The notes beneath the pieces were generated by a model. That model saw only the letters and a program-made list of their open reading frames with translations. It made no database searches and was not told the origin of the DNA. A program made the position numbers and the translations under genes. A stretch of 64,000 bases of DNA. Origin: VXMO01 sp965219405. Its GTDB lineage: Bacteria; Chloroflexota; Dehalococcoidia; UBA6926. Where the stretch lies: positions 1,736,001 through 1,800,000 of the forward strand of contig OZ244736.1 of the NCBI GenBank assembly GCA_965219405.1, read 5' to 3'. The stretch's first letter is position 1, and every line of letters begins with the position of its first letter. Positions 25,044-34,062 of this stretch are shown here, piece by piece.

Positions 25044-25526
25044 CTAGGCCTCTTCGACCACCGGCTCGCGGGCGGTCACACGAATGACGTAGTTCTGCGG
25101 GTCATCCTGTGTCGGAAAGTGACGCCCCTGCGCGAATAGCTCAGTCAGTCGCTGAAACAACAACGGCCCAACGTTAGCCACAGCCTCCTCCAGGTCGGCG
25201 GATATGGTGGACACGTCAGGGAAGGCGACGGGCGTGGCGCGGTACTCTCCCTCATCAGTGCGCTGGATCATGACGACATAGGGCGAAGTATCACCTCGCC
25301 TCGGATTGCGAACCCAAACGGTCCGCACGGGCGGCCATTCCTCCCTGGGGGTCTCACCGCCCTCGGCAGCGATTTGCCCGAGCGCTACCCCGGCATTGCC
25401 AGCCACGTCATCAAGCGCCGCGGCGCGCGTCGGACCTTGCCCGGTTACGTCCGGCACTGCGGGAATCAGTGCGCGATAGGAACCGTCCTCATTGGGCAGC
25501 AGAACCGCCGTATACGATGGCGCCAT
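25044..25526 (-). CDS. Protein with two tandem HicB-like domains
   Basis: A 160-residue protein with two copies of a HicB/UPF0150-like ferredoxin-fold unit: first YTAVLLPNEDGSYRALIP with PDVTGQGPTRAAALDDV (residues 4-55), then YVVMIQRTDEGEYRATPV with FPDVSTISADLEEAVANV (about 83-125). HicB antitoxins normally have one such unit plus a DNA-binding domain; no ribbon-helix-helix is visible here and no HicA toxin is adjacent. It follows nuoN by 15 bases on the same strand with its own ribosome site (GGGGAGAGG), so it may be the last gene of the complex I operon. Function unknown. Confidence 0.65.
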   Translation of the reverse strand: MAPSYTAVLLPNEDGSYRALIPAVPDVTGQGPTRAAALDDVAGNAGVALGQIAAEGGETPREEWPPVRTVWVRNPRRGDTSPYVVMIQRTDEGEYRATPVAFPDVSTISADLEEAVANVGPLLFQRLTELFAQGRHFPTQDDPQNYVIRVTAREPVVEEA

Positions 25527-25541
25527 TTCCTCTCCCCGCTC

Positions 25542-26993
25542 CTACGCCCCTGCGAATATCGACGCTGCGGCGGACTCGGCCGCCTCCGCCAAAGGTCTCA
25601 CATAGAGTCCGCCCGCGACAATCGCCAGGAGCAGCCCAAGAATCAGCAGCCACATAGTCCACGAGACGCTTATCGGCTGTGCGCCGTCCTCGGGCTGCTC
25701 AATATACATCTGTCTCACGATGTTCAGATAGTAGTACAGGGAAATGAGGCTGGCGAATATCGCTATACCGACTGGAACAAGGAATCGCGCACCGGCAGTG
25801 GCCACAACCGTGAACAGGTAGAACTTGGACGCGAATCCGATAAAGAATGGGAATCCCGCAAGACTGAACAACGCTCCCGTTAGCGCAAGGGCCAAGAACG
25901 GGTTGCGTCGCGCCAGTCCGGCCAAATCGCGCACGCCCTCTTTGCCGGTCTGCTGCCAGACTGCCAGGAGAACCATGAACGCGATCATCGTCGAGGCGGC
26001 GTAACTCACGCTGTGGATGAGCATTCCGGCTATCGGTTTCGTAGGATCGTCTGCGCCCAATGCCGCGATGCCGAGCAGTAAGTATCCCACCTGCCCAATG
26101 CTGGAATAGGCCATCAGTCGCTTCATATTGGATTGCAGGATGGCGACGAGATTGCCGAGCATCATGCTCAGCACCGCCAAGAGGATAAACACCCAGTCCC
26201 AGAAAAGGGCGACCGGCTCAAGGGCAACTGCAACGAGGCGAATCAGGAGGGCGAAACCGGCCGCCTTGGACGCGGCGGCGAGGTAGGCGGTGATGGGAAT
26301 CGGCGCGCCCTCGTACACGTCCGGAGTCCACATGTGGAATGGCACGGCGGCGACCTTGAATCCCAGCCCTGCCGTTAGCATGGCGAGCGCTATAATTAGT
26401 CCGGGGCTTGGGGAGAGGGCGCTGAGGCCGCTTGCTACCTGATCGTAGCGGGTATCGCCCGTGAGGCCGTAGATGTACGTGATGCCCAGCAAGAGGAACG
26501 CGGAAGCAATCGCGCCGAGCAGGATGTACTTCATTCCCGCCTCGTTAGTTCTCTTATCCTTCCACGTGTACGACGCGAGGATATATAGGGAGAAACTCAG
26601 AAGTTCAAGCGAAATGTAGGCGGTGATCAGCTCGCCCGCCGCCGCCATGCCCATCGCGCCGACGGCGGACATCATCAGGAGGGCAACGAACTCGCCGGGG
26701 CTGTCGATGGACCGCACGAATTGCGCGGAACCGAGGATCGTCACCGCGGCGAGGATCACGAATAAAGCGAAGAAGAACGCCGAGTATGTGTCAAAGATGA
26801 GGATACCGCCGGCAAAGCGGTTCGATTCACCGTCGCTCGACAGGATGATAAAGACGCTGATGACGGCCATGACGGCCGCGCCGCCGTACACCAGGACTGT
26901 TCGGGAAAGGCGGGGAACAATGAGGTCGAGCGTGAACGCCCCGAATGCGAGGCCTGTGACGAGATAGCCCGGCAACAGCAGCGCCCAATTCAT
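25542..26993 (-). CDS. nuoN: NADH-quinone oxidoreductase subunit N
   Basis: Antiporter-like proton-pumping subunit of complex I, 483 residues, about 14 membrane helices. The conserved glutamate lies in ITAYISLELLSFSLYIL, and lysines in AGLGFKVAAVPFHMWTPDVYEGAP and KRLMAYSSIGQVGYLLLG form the central charged path. Last nuo gene of the cluster, 13 bases after nuoL. Confidence 0.95.
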   Translation of the reverse strand: MNWALLLPGYLVTGLAFGAFTLDLIVPRLSRTVLVYGGAAVMAVISVFIILSSDGESNRFAGGILIFDTYSAFFFALFVILAAVTILGSAQFVRSIDSPGEFVALLMMSAVGAMGMAAAGELITAYISLELLSFSLYILASYTWKDKRTNEAGMKYILLGAIASAFLLLGITYIYGLTGDTRYDQVASGLSALSPSPGLIIALAMLTAGLGFKVAAVPFHMWTPDVYEGAPIPITAYLAAASKAAGFALLIRLVAVALEPVALFWDWVFILLAVLSMMLGNLVAILQSNMKRLMAYSSIGQVGYLLLGIAALGADDPTKPIAGMLIHSVSYAASTMIAFMVLLAVWQQTGKEGVRDLAGLARRNPFLALALTGALFSLAGFPFFIGFASKFYLFTVVATAGARFLVPVGIAIFASLISLYYYLNIVRQMYIEQPEDGAQPISVSWTMWLLILGLLLAIVAGGLYVRPLAEAAESAAASIFAGA

Positions 26994-27006
26994 CGCGCCA
27001 CAGCCC

Positions 27007-28941
27007 CTACACTGTCTCCGCCAGCACGGCCACGGCGACGATAATTACCGCTGCAATGGTGAAAATCAGCGCATAGTTGAAGACGTAGCCGGTCTGCATC
27101 CCACGAAGCAGGTGTCCCGCGTCCACCGTGCGCGCCGCGGGCCCGTCAACCCCGGCATCGTTAACCACGCGTCGGTCAACCTCACGGATGAAACCGGCAA
27201 AGACCAGCACGATACGGTCGATGACCCACTGCGCCGCAGCGTCGATGTAGAACCGGTTTTGGATGAGCTTTAGCGGCCCCGCAACCGCCTCAAGCACGGT
27301 GCCGTCGACACGCTCCTTGTTGTTCCAATAGTTCAGCCCAACGCCGATGCCGGCGACGGCGGTCAAGGTAGATGCCAGCGCCAACAGTGAGTTGAAATGG
27401 AACTCGCGGTGGCCGTCCGTGAGGAACTCAATGAAGTCCCAGCCGAACGAGAGGACAATGCCAAGGAATACTGCCAGCACCCCTAATGACACCAGGGGGA
27501 TAGACATAAGCGGCGGTGGGTCATGGAGCCGCGCGGCGTGGTCTCCTTCTCCACCGTGGTCGCTAGGGGCTTGTGCCGGCTCTCCCTGAGCAACAACCAG
27601 CGCGAGTCTAGTCATATACAGGGCGCTGAGGAATGAGGCAATGATCGCGCCAAAGAAAAGCAGATAGCCGGGCAGCGTCTCGATCTCAAGCGCCGGGGCG
27701 AGAATGCCCTCCTTGGAGAAGAAGCCGCTCAGAAACGGAATTCCTGCCAAAGACAGACTGCCGACAACAAGCGCGGCTGCGGTGAGCGGCGCGGCGATGC
27801 GCAGCCCGCGCACTTCGTAAATCGAGGCCGCAGAGACGTGGATGGCATGGAGCGCCACCCCCGCCGTCAGGAACAGGAGGGCCTTGAAATAGCCGTGTGT
27901 CAATAGGTGGAACATGCCGCCGCTTGGGTCGCGATGGGAGGGGTCATGCGCCAGACCGGCCGCGCCAAGTGCCAGCATCATTAGGCCAAGTTGGCTCACC
28001 GTCGAATAGGCGAGTATTCGCTTGAAGTCGATCTCTCCCAGCGCCAACAGTCCCGCCAGAACAGCGGTAATCAACCCGATCACGGCCACGAACCACAGAA
28101 CGCCTGGGGCTTCCACGAACAAGTCAAACATGCGTGCAACGAGAAACACACCCGCAGCCACCATCGTCGCGGCGTGGATCAGCGCGCTGACGGGCGTGGG
28201 GCCCTCCATGGCGTCCGGCAGCCAGATGTGGAACGGGAATTGTGCGCTCTTGCCCATCGCGCCAAGGAAAAGGAGGAACGCCACCAGTGCCGCCTCCCCG
28301 CCGCTCAATGATGCGATAACCTCCCGGATATCGAACGTGCCGGTGCTGAGATAGGCGATGATGATGCCGATAAGCAAGCCGACGTCGCCGAATCGGGTTG
28401 TGATAAAGGCCTTTTTCGCCGCTTCAGCCGCCGAACGTCGTTCCCAATAAAAGCCAATGAGCAGGAACGAGCAGAGCCCCACCAACTCCCAGGAGATGTA
28501 GAGTAGCAGCAGGCTGCCCGTCAGAACGAGCGCGAGCATGGACGCGGCGAACAGAGAATGCGCGGCGAAGTACCATCCGAAACGCTCTTCGCCTTTCATG
28601 TACTCCAATGAATACACCTGTACGGCGAGCGACACGGACGTGACGAGGATGATCATCATCACCGAGAGGCTGTCGACGATGTAGCTCAGCCCGAACTCAG
28701 AGCCTCCCGCAGATAGCCAGACCACGGTTCCGACGTATTCACCGTTGGCAAGGTAGTCGCCCAGCACGCCGAGCGAGCCGATGAACGAGATGCCAATAGC
28801 TGCGACGCTCACATATGACGCGGCCTGCGGCAGGATTTGCAGCCGCCCGATGGCAAGAATCACGAATGCCGCAAACGGCAGCGCGGCGATAAGCCACGCC
28901 TGTTCTGCGCCGATTGGGATTGCGTCCAGCAGGGCCGTCAC
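27007..28941 (-). CDS. nuoL: NADH-quinone oxidoreductase subunit L
   Basis: Largest antiporter-like pump subunit, 644 residues with about 16 membrane helices and the C-terminal lateral-helix region. Conserved charges: Glu in LLYISWELVGLCSFLLIGFYW, Lys/His in GKSAQFPFHIWLPDAMEGP, and the second lysine segment FKRILAYSTVSQLGLMMLA. The loop near residue 475 is His- and Asp-rich (SDHGGEGDHAARLHDPP). Placed between nuoK (12-base gap) and nuoN. Confidence 0.96.
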   Translation of the reverse strand: MTALLDAIPIGAEQAWLIAALPFAAFVILAIGRLQILPQAASYVSVAAIGISFIGSLGVLGDYLANGEYVGTVVWLSAGGSEFGLSYIVDSLSVMMIILVTSVSLAVQVYSLEYMKGEERFGWYFAAHSLFAASMLALVLTGSLLLLYISWELVGLCSFLLIGFYWERRSAAEAAKKAFITTRFGDVGLLIGIIIAYLSTGTFDIREVIASLSGGEAALVAFLLFLGAMGKSAQFPFHIWLPDAMEGPTPVSALIHAATMVAAGVFLVARMFDLFVEAPGVLWFVAVIGLITAVLAGLLALGEIDFKRILAYSTVSQLGLMMLALGAAGLAHDPSHRDPSGGMFHLLTHGYFKALLFLTAGVALHAIHVSAASIYEVRGLRIAAPLTAAALVVGSLSLAGIPFLSGFFSKEGILAPALEIETLPGYLLFFGAIIASFLSALYMTRLALVVAQGEPAQAPSDHGGEGDHAARLHDPPPLMSIPLVSLGVLAVFLGIVLSFGWDFIEFLTDGHREFHFNSLLALASTLTAVAGIGVGLNYWNNKERVDGTVLEAVAGPLKLIQNRFYIDAAAQWVIDRIVLVFAGFIREVDRRVVNDAGVDGPAARTVDAGHLLRGMQTGYVFNYALIFTIAAVIIVAVAVLAETV

Positions 28942-28953
28942 TCTTTTGGCCCC

Positions 28954-29262
28954 CTACTGCTGCAGTGTGGAGATGCGATCCAGGTTGACCGTCTCCCAGT
29001 TTCGGAACATGCGGAGAACAATTGCGAGGGCGAGACCAACCTCCGCCGCCGCAATAGTGATCACAAAGATGATGAGCACGTGCGCGATGGCCTCAGTCCC
29101 CACCACGTAGCGAGCAAATGCAATGAGATGGACGTTCACGGCATTGAGCATCAGCTCAATGGACATGAGGACGAGCACGGCGTTGCGCCGGGCTAACACG
29201 CCGTATAAGCCCAAGCAGAAGAGCGCCGCGCCCAGGATGAGCATAAACTCAAGGACAGTCAT
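28954..29262 (-). CDS. nuoK: NADH-quinone oxidoreductase subunit K
   Basis: Small three-helix membrane subunit, 102 residues. Two membrane-embedded glutamates are present, in MSIELMLNAVNVH and AAAEVGLALAIV, which are essential for proton transfer in the family. It overlaps nuoJ by four bases. Confidence 0.95.
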   Translation of the reverse strand: MTVLEFMLILGAALFCLGLYGVLARRNAVLVLMSIELMLNAVNVHLIAFARYVVGTEAIAHVLIIFVITIAAAEVGLALAIVLRMFRNWETVNLDRISTLQQ

Positions 29263-29759
29263 GCACCCTCTCTCCCACCTCGCGTCAGCACTACCGCCCC
29301 AACCAGCGCGACCAAAAGCACCAGAGACGCAATCTCAAATGGAATCAGGAAATCGGTGAAGAGCAGTTCGCTCAGGGCGGTGAACTCTGCCATCGGGTCG
29401 GTTCCGGGTTCCCGGGTCCGCCATGGCGTCGCCAACGCAGCTGCAACGAGCAATGCGAATAGCCCAACGCAAGCCATTGCCGCTAACGGGCGTTGGGCGT
29501 TGTCTTGCACATGGGTCTGCTCCGGCGCGCGGGTCAGCATGATGGCGAACAACAAGACGATCGTGATTGCACCGCCGTAGATGAGCACCTGCGCGAGGGC
29601 GATGAACTCCGCCAGCATCATCAGGAACAGGGCCGCGACTCCGACAAGTGAGATTAACAGGAACACGGCAGCATAAACGACGCTCCGCGTTGCGACGACG
29701 CCGACGGCTGCGGCGACCGTTAGTATCCCGATTGCTCCCAGTATCGCGGTCTCGATCAT
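29259..29759 (-). CDS. nuoJ: NADH-quinone oxidoreductase subunit J
   Basis: Membrane subunit of 166 residues with five hydrophobic segments. The family segment EFIALAQVLIYGGAITIVLLFAIML (about residues 50-75) contains the pi-bulge helix region of TM3. It ends with a short positive tail. Overlaps nuoI and nuoK by four bases each, so the three are translationally coupled. Confidence 0.94.
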   Translation of the reverse strand: MIETAILGAIGILTVAAAVGVVATRSVVYAAVFLLISLVGVAALFLMMLAEFIALAQVLIYGGAITIVLLFAIMLTRAPEQTHVQDNAQRPLAAMACVGLFALLVAAALATPWRTREPGTDPMAEFTALSELLFTDFLIPFEIASLVLLVALVGAVVLTRGGREGA

Positions 29760-30730
29760 TCGGTGCCCGTTCCGGGTTTGGATTCGTCCGATTCGGATTC
29801 ACTGTCAGAGGAATCTGCGTTGGCAGCTTCTTGTGCCGCGCGCTCGGCAGCGCGTTGGGCGCGAAGTTCGGCGGCCTTCCGCCGAGCTTCGGCCACTCGC
29901 GGATCTACGGCGGGCGCGTCATTCGATGCCTGTTCAGGAGCAGGAGTCTCCGTCTGTTCAGGTGCGGCTTTTGTAGTCTCCGCAGGCGGAGCCTCGCCTC
30001 GTTCGGCGGCGCGTTGCGCACGGAGTTCGGCGGCCTTTGCTCGCGCAGCGGCTACACGGGGGTCAACGGCGGGCGCGTCACTGGAAGCCTCTGCCGGTGC
30101 GGCTGTTGCCGCCTCAGCAGGTGGAGCCTCGCCACGCTCTGCGGCTCGTTGGGCCCGTAGTTCAGCGGCCTTGGCACGAGCAGCGGCCACGCGATCATCG
30201 CTTGACGCCGGCGTTCCGACTTCAGTGGTTCCGCCGCTCTGGGCGGCGGCGCGGCGCGCCGATTTCTTGGCCTCGGGCGGGGACCACCGTCCCTTCGCCT
30301 CCTGTTCCTTGCCCGCTTCGAGCAGTTGGTCAAGGTCATAAACAAGATTGGGGCGGGCATACTGGCTGGCGTCAAAGTTGTCGGACATGATGATCGCGTC
30401 GAAGTTGCAGTACTCCACGCACAGACCGCACATGATGCAGTCGGCGACGTTCAAGTCGAAATACTCAACGATTTTGCGCCGGCCGCTGTCACCTTCGGCG
30501 TGTTTGGGGTTGTCCATCATGGCGACGTCGATGCAGTCCGTGGGACAAATCCGCATACAGACCAGGCAGCCCGTGCAATACGGCTCCGGCACATCTTTGT
30601 CCCAGGTGAGCACTGGATGCGCCATGAATCGGGGCGCGAGTGTGGGGGCGACGGACGGGTACTCCGCCGTGACGGGCGGCTTGAAGGCCAACTTCATTGT
30701 GGTAACCAAGCTCTTCAACGTTCCTAACAT
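29756..30730 (-). CDS. nuoI: NADH-quinone oxidoreductase subunit I with repeated Ala/Arg-rich C-terminal tail
   Basis: Two-[4Fe-4S] subunit that passes electrons to the NuoB cluster. The core (about residues 1-150) has CTGCLVCMRICP and CIMCGLCVEYC; the proline usually after the second motif is Asn. A tail of about 170 residues follows, unlike the usual 160-200-residue NuoI. It holds three copies of a unit reading DxRVAxARxKAAELRAQRAAER, separated by Ala/Pro/Glu linkers, and ends in an acidic Ser-rich stretch. This resembles the repeated Ala/Lys/Arg tail of RnfC/RsxC. The ATG at 30730 just after the nuoH stop was chosen; a GTG at 30745 would overlap nuoH. Confidence 0.93.
   Translation of the reverse strand: MLGTLKSLVTTMKLAFKPPVTAEYPSVAPTLAPRFMAHPVLTWDKDVPEPYCTGCLVCMRICPTDCIDVAMMDNPKHAEGDSGRRKIVEYFDLNVADCIMCGLCVEYCNFDAIIMSDNFDASQYARPNLVYDLDQLLEAGKEQEAKGRWSPPEAKKSARRAAAQSGGTTEVGTPASSDDRVAAARAKAAELRAQRAAERGEAPPAEAATAAPAEASSDAPAVDPRVAAARAKAAELRAQRAAERGEAPPAETTKAAPEQTETPAPEQASNDAPAVDPRVAEARRKAAELRAQRAAERAAQEAANADSSDSESESDESKPGTGTE
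29836..30200 (-). repeat. Three tandem degenerate repeats in the nuoI tail
   Basis: Three units of about 66-78 bases, at roughly 29836-29905, 29990-30062 and 30127-30200, encode the same helical unit with synonymous differences, spaced by about 140-155 bases. Sequence drift between copies suggests the repetition is old and kept at the protein level. Confidence 0.75.
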
Positions 30731-30732
30731 GA

Positions 30733-31857
30733 CTATTGCGCCCACCTTTGCCTGAATTGTCGGAGTTTCTGCTCTCTGCGCCGCTGAATGTAGATGCCGG
30801 TTGCTGCGGCTAGCACGATGCTCACCACGCTGATTATCACGCTAGTCAGCCACAACTCCCAACCGTTTTGGTGTTGAATCCAGACCACTGTCGCGACCAC
30901 CAGCAGATTGACCAGCGACGCGGGTATGGCGATTTTCCACGCGAACGCCATAAGTTGGTCAATTCTGAGCCGAGGCAGCGGCGCGCGTATCCAGAACACG
31001 ACGAGAATGATAGCCACGATCTTGATAAGCAGGTAGAAGGGTTGCAAGAACGGCAACTCCTCGGAGAACGGTCCGCTCCAGCCGCCAAGGAAGAGGATTG
31101 TCGCGAGGAACGCCATTGTCGCGAGTCCCGCGTACTCGGTCAGGAAGAACACGCCCCAACGGATGCCGGAGTATTCCACGAACACGCCGCCAACAATTTC
31201 TTCTTCGGCGTGTGGAATATCAAAGGGAATGCGAGCAGTCTCCGCCAGCGCGCCAACAAGAAAGAGAATGAACCCCAGCGGCATGATGAGCAGGTACGGC
31301 ACACTGCCCTGCGCCTCCACAATGCCGGCAAGGCTGAAAGGTCGATCCGTTGCCGTCTGCGCGAGCAGTCCGACGGCCAACACGGCAAAGACCAGCGGCA
31401 ACTCGTAGCTGATTAGCTGCGCGGCGTTTCGGGCACTCCCCAGCAGAGCGTACTTGTTGTTGGAGGCCCACCCGGCCAGCACATGGCCGACCACGGACAG
31501 CCCCAGGATGGCCACGACATAGAACAGTCCGATATCGAGATCGCTCAGCACCCAGTCGGGGCCGAACGGCAACACCATCCACAGCATGAATACCGGTGTG
31601 AAGATGAGCAGCGGCGCCGCGTAGAAGATGACCAAGTTGACGCTGCCCGGCCGCACGTCTTCCTTCAGCATTAGTTTGATCGCGTCCGCAGCCGTCTGCA
31701 GGATGCCGGATGGTCCGGTACGGGACGGCCCCACACGCTGTTGCAACCGCGCGAGCGTCTTGCGTTCCGCCCAGATCACGCCGAGCACGGCGGTGAGAAT
31801 GCCGTTGAACAGCACAAAAACGACGATGGCGATGGTGATGAGGTCCAGTAGGCTCAT
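30733..31857 (-). CDS. nuoH: NADH-quinone oxidoreductase subunit H
   Basis: Membrane subunit that forms much of the quinone cavity, 374 residues and about nine helices. Diagnostic segments: AERKTLARLQQRVGPSRTGP in the first loop, ERKxxAR-type; ETARIPFDIPHAEEEIVGG with the acidic E-channel residues; and RIDQLMAFAWKIAIP near the C-terminus. Overlaps nuoD by four bases. Confidence 0.96.
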   Translation of the reverse strand: MSLLDLITIAIVVFVLFNGILTAVLGVIWAERKTLARLQQRVGPSRTGPSGILQTAADAIKLMLKEDVRPGSVNLVIFYAAPLLIFTPVFMLWMVLPFGPDWVLSDLDIGLFYVVAILGLSVVGHVLAGWASNNKYALLGSARNAAQLISYELPLVFAVLAVGLLAQTATDRPFSLAGIVEAQGSVPYLLIMPLGFILFLVGALAETARIPFDIPHAEEEIVGGVFVEYSGIRWGVFFLTEYAGLATMAFLATILFLGGWSGPFSEELPFLQPFYLLIKIVAIILVVFWIRAPLPRLRIDQLMAFAWKIAIPASLVNLLVVATVVWIQHQNGWELWLTSVIISVVSIVLAAATGIYIQRRREQKLRQFRQRWAQ

Positions 31858-32999
31858 CGATCCACCTCGCCAAGAACGATGTCCATTGAGCCGAGAATCA
31901 CTGTGGCGTCGGCAAGGTATGAGCCACGGATCATCGCAGGGAGAGCCATCAGGTTGCAGAAGCTCGGCCCGCGAATCTTGAGGCGATACGGCTGAACCGT
32001 TCCGCCCGACGAGACGAGATAGACGCCGAGATCGCCGCGTGGGTTCTCCCCATGCACGTACACGTCCCCCTCCGGGGGCCGGAGGATCCGTGGCACGCGG
32101 CCCAGAAACGGGCCGTCCGGCAGCTTGTCCAGCGCCTGCCCGACAATGGAAATCGACTGCTCAATCTCCAGCATCCGAACCATATAGCGGTCGTAGCAGT
32201 CGCCGTGCTGCCCCGTCGGAACACGGAAATCCAGTTCTTCATATACGGAGTATGGATCCGCCTTGCGAATATCGTAATCGATGCCACCCGCGCGCAGCAG
32301 TGGCCCCGTCACGCCATAGTCGAGCAAATCCTCCGCGGGAATGCCGCCGATGCCGGCGGTCCGCTCGATGAATATCTCGCTTTCCGTCAGCGTGCCCCGC
32401 GCCTCGTCGTATCCGACCTTGAGTTGATCCAACAGGGTGCGAACGGCGGGGACGAACCCGTCCGGCAGGTCTTCCTTGACTCCACCCACACGGAAGTAGT
32501 TGTGCATCATGCGCGCGCCAGTGACGCCCTCAAAGATCTGCTGAATCCTCTCGCGGTCGCGGAACCCGAGCATGACGGGGTTCATCGCACCGGTGTCCAG
32601 CCCATACGTGCCGTAGAACAGCAGATGGCTCGCGATGCGGTTGAGTTCGGAAAGGATCAGGCGGATGTAATCGGCGCGCTCTGGAACCTCCACTCCCATC
32701 GCCTTCTCAACCGCCCGCACGTAGACCCATTCGTTGTTGAAATTTGCCACGTAGTCCAGACGGTCAAAGAGTGTGGTGATCTGTTGAAAGTTCTCACCTT
32801 CCGCCAGACGCTCGGACCCGCGATGCAGGTAGCCGATGTGGGGGTACACGTCAACAACCCGCTCACCGTCAAGCGTCAGCACCATGCGGAACACGCCGTG
32901 GGTGGCGGGGTGCTGCGGCCCCATGTTGATGCTCAACTCCGCCTGCTCCGTGGCGGGGTCGCGCACGATGTTGGCCGACAACCCGGAGTCAGTCACCAT
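31854..32999 (-). CDS. nuoD: NADH-quinone oxidoreductase subunit D (49-kDa type)
   Basis: Quinone-site subunit related to the large subunit of NiFe hydrogenases, 381 residues. NMGPQHPATHGVFRMVL and HIGYLHRGSERL at the N-terminus contain the conserved quinone-site His and the arginine-bearing segment near cluster N2, the region that NDUFAF7-type enzymes methylate in mitochondria. No hydrogenase-type nickel cysteines are present. The C-terminal SMDIVLGEVDR is typical. It overlaps nuoC by 11 bases and is not fused to it. Confidence 0.96.
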   Translation of the reverse strand: MVTDSGLSANIVRDPATEQAELSINMGPQHPATHGVFRMVLTLDGERVVDVYPHIGYLHRGSERLAEGENFQQITTLFDRLDYVANFNNEWVYVRAVEKAMGVEVPERADYIRLILSELNRIASHLLFYGTYGLDTGAMNPVMLGFRDRERIQQIFEGVTGARMMHNYFRVGGVKEDLPDGFVPAVRTLLDQLKVGYDEARGTLTESEIFIERTAGIGGIPAEDLLDYGVTGPLLRAGGIDYDIRKADPYSVYEELDFRVPTGQHGDCYDRYMVRMLEIEQSISIVGQALDKLPDGPFLGRVPRILRPPEGDVYVHGENPRGDLGVYLVSSGGTVQPYRLKIRGPSFCNLMALPAMIRGSYLADATVILGSMDIVLGEVDR

Positions 33000-33486
33000 A
33001 GAAAGTCACCTGTCCCGGCATTTGATAGCTCTTGCGTCCGGGGAATCCCTCGAATCCCTCATACAAGATCAACGGCGAGAGGTCCGGATGGCCGCGAAAC
33101 TCGAGACCAAAGAGGTCATGCCCCTCGCGCTCGTGCCAGTCCGCCCCCATCCAGACGCCAATTGCAGTTGGAATCCATGGGTCGTCGATGGGCGCGCGCG
33201 TCTTTATCACCAATTTGTGCGGATGGGACAATGAGGCGAGATGATAGACCGCCTCCAGTTCGTCCTGCCAGTCAACGACAGACAGGCAACGGAGGTATTT
33301 GAAATCGAGTTCCGGGTCCGATTTGAGCGCTACGCACACGTCAGCGACGGCCTCACGCGGGACGCGTAACTGAAGTTCATCGAACGAATAGTCGACGGAT
33401 TGCGCATTCTCCCCGGCAATCTCTCGCACGCGCGCCTCGATTGGTGAGGGCGCGGCGGAGCCCTCGGGCCTGTCTTCGGACGTCAC
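32989..33486 (-). CDS. nuoC: NADH-quinone oxidoreductase subunit C (30-kDa type)
   Basis: Peripheral-arm subunit of 165 residues. The family signature ADWHEREGHDLFGLEFRGHPDL occurs near residue 115, and a DELQLRVPRE segment near residue 42. A GTG start lies directly after the nuoB TAG. The N-terminus is short and polar. Confidence 0.95.
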   Translation of the reverse strand: MTSEDRPEGSAAPSPIEARVREIAGENAQSVDYSFDELQLRVPREAVADVCVALKSDPELDFKYLRCLSVVDWQDELEAVYHLASLSHPHKLVIKTRAPIDDPWIPTAIGVWMGADWHEREGHDLFGLEFRGHPDLSPLILYEGFEGFPGRKSYQMPGQVTFYGD

Positions 33487-34062
33487 CTACAGACCCCTCT
33501 TGAGCCGCGGCTCATCCTGAATCTTGCGCTGTAGCTCAAGGATGCCGTGCTGCAATGCCTCCGGGCGCGGCGGGCACCCCGGCACGTAGACATCCACCGG
33601 AATGATCTGATCCACGCCCATCACGACGGAATAGGAGCGAACGTACGGCCCGCCGCATGTCGCGCACGATCCCATTGCGATAACCCACTTGGGCGCCGGC
33701 ATCTGTTCGTAGAGGAGCTTGATTGGCTCTGCCATCTTCTTGACGACCGTTCCCGCCACGATCATGACGTCGGATTGACGCGGGGAGGGCCACGTGACCA
33801 CACCGTAGCGGTCGAAATCATGCTTGGGCATATAGGCGGAGATCATCTCGATGGCGCAGCAAGCCAGCCCGAACGTGAGTGGCCACAGTGACGACTTTCG
33901 CGCCATCGCAAACAGCTCCTCCGTCTTGAGGGTGATCACCCCGGACAGGCCACTCTTCTGATGCGCCGCCAGGTTCTGTAGTGCCGTGCGGGACTCAGGG
34001 GTCGAGATGATAGGGCCTTGCCCAATGCCCCCCTGTTGTCCGCCCGCAGGTTCAATATTCAT
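33487..34062 (-). CDS. nuoB: NADH-quinone oxidoreductase subunit B
   Basis: Carries cluster N2, the last iron-sulfur centre before quinone. 191 residues. All ligands are present: the tandem cysteines in FGLACCAIEM, the third in MGSCATCGGPY and the fourth in VPGCPPRPEAL. The N-terminal ~40 residues are a Gly/Gln-rich extension. Overlaps nuoA by four bases. Confidence 0.96.
   Translation of the reverse strand: MNIEPAGGQQGGIGQGPIISTPESRTALQNLAAHQKSGLSGVITLKTEELFAMARKSSLWPLTFGLACCAIEMISAYMPKHDFDRYGVVTWPSPRQSDVMIVAGTVVKKMAEPIKLLYEQMPAPKWVIAMGSCATCGGPYVRSYSVVMGVDQIIPVDVYVPGCPPRPEALQHGILELQRKIQDEPRLKRGL

Noticed and set aside
29836..30200. Repeats in the nuoI tail as a CRISPR or minisatellite
   Set aside because: Units are in frame, differ mainly at silent positions and encode a consistent helical motif, so they are protein repeats.
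32052..33302. A 416-codon open frame on the plus strand opposite nuoD and nuoC
   Set aside because: It lies wholly antisense to two clearly recognised genes, has a composition expected from GC-biased codon positions and shows no domain.
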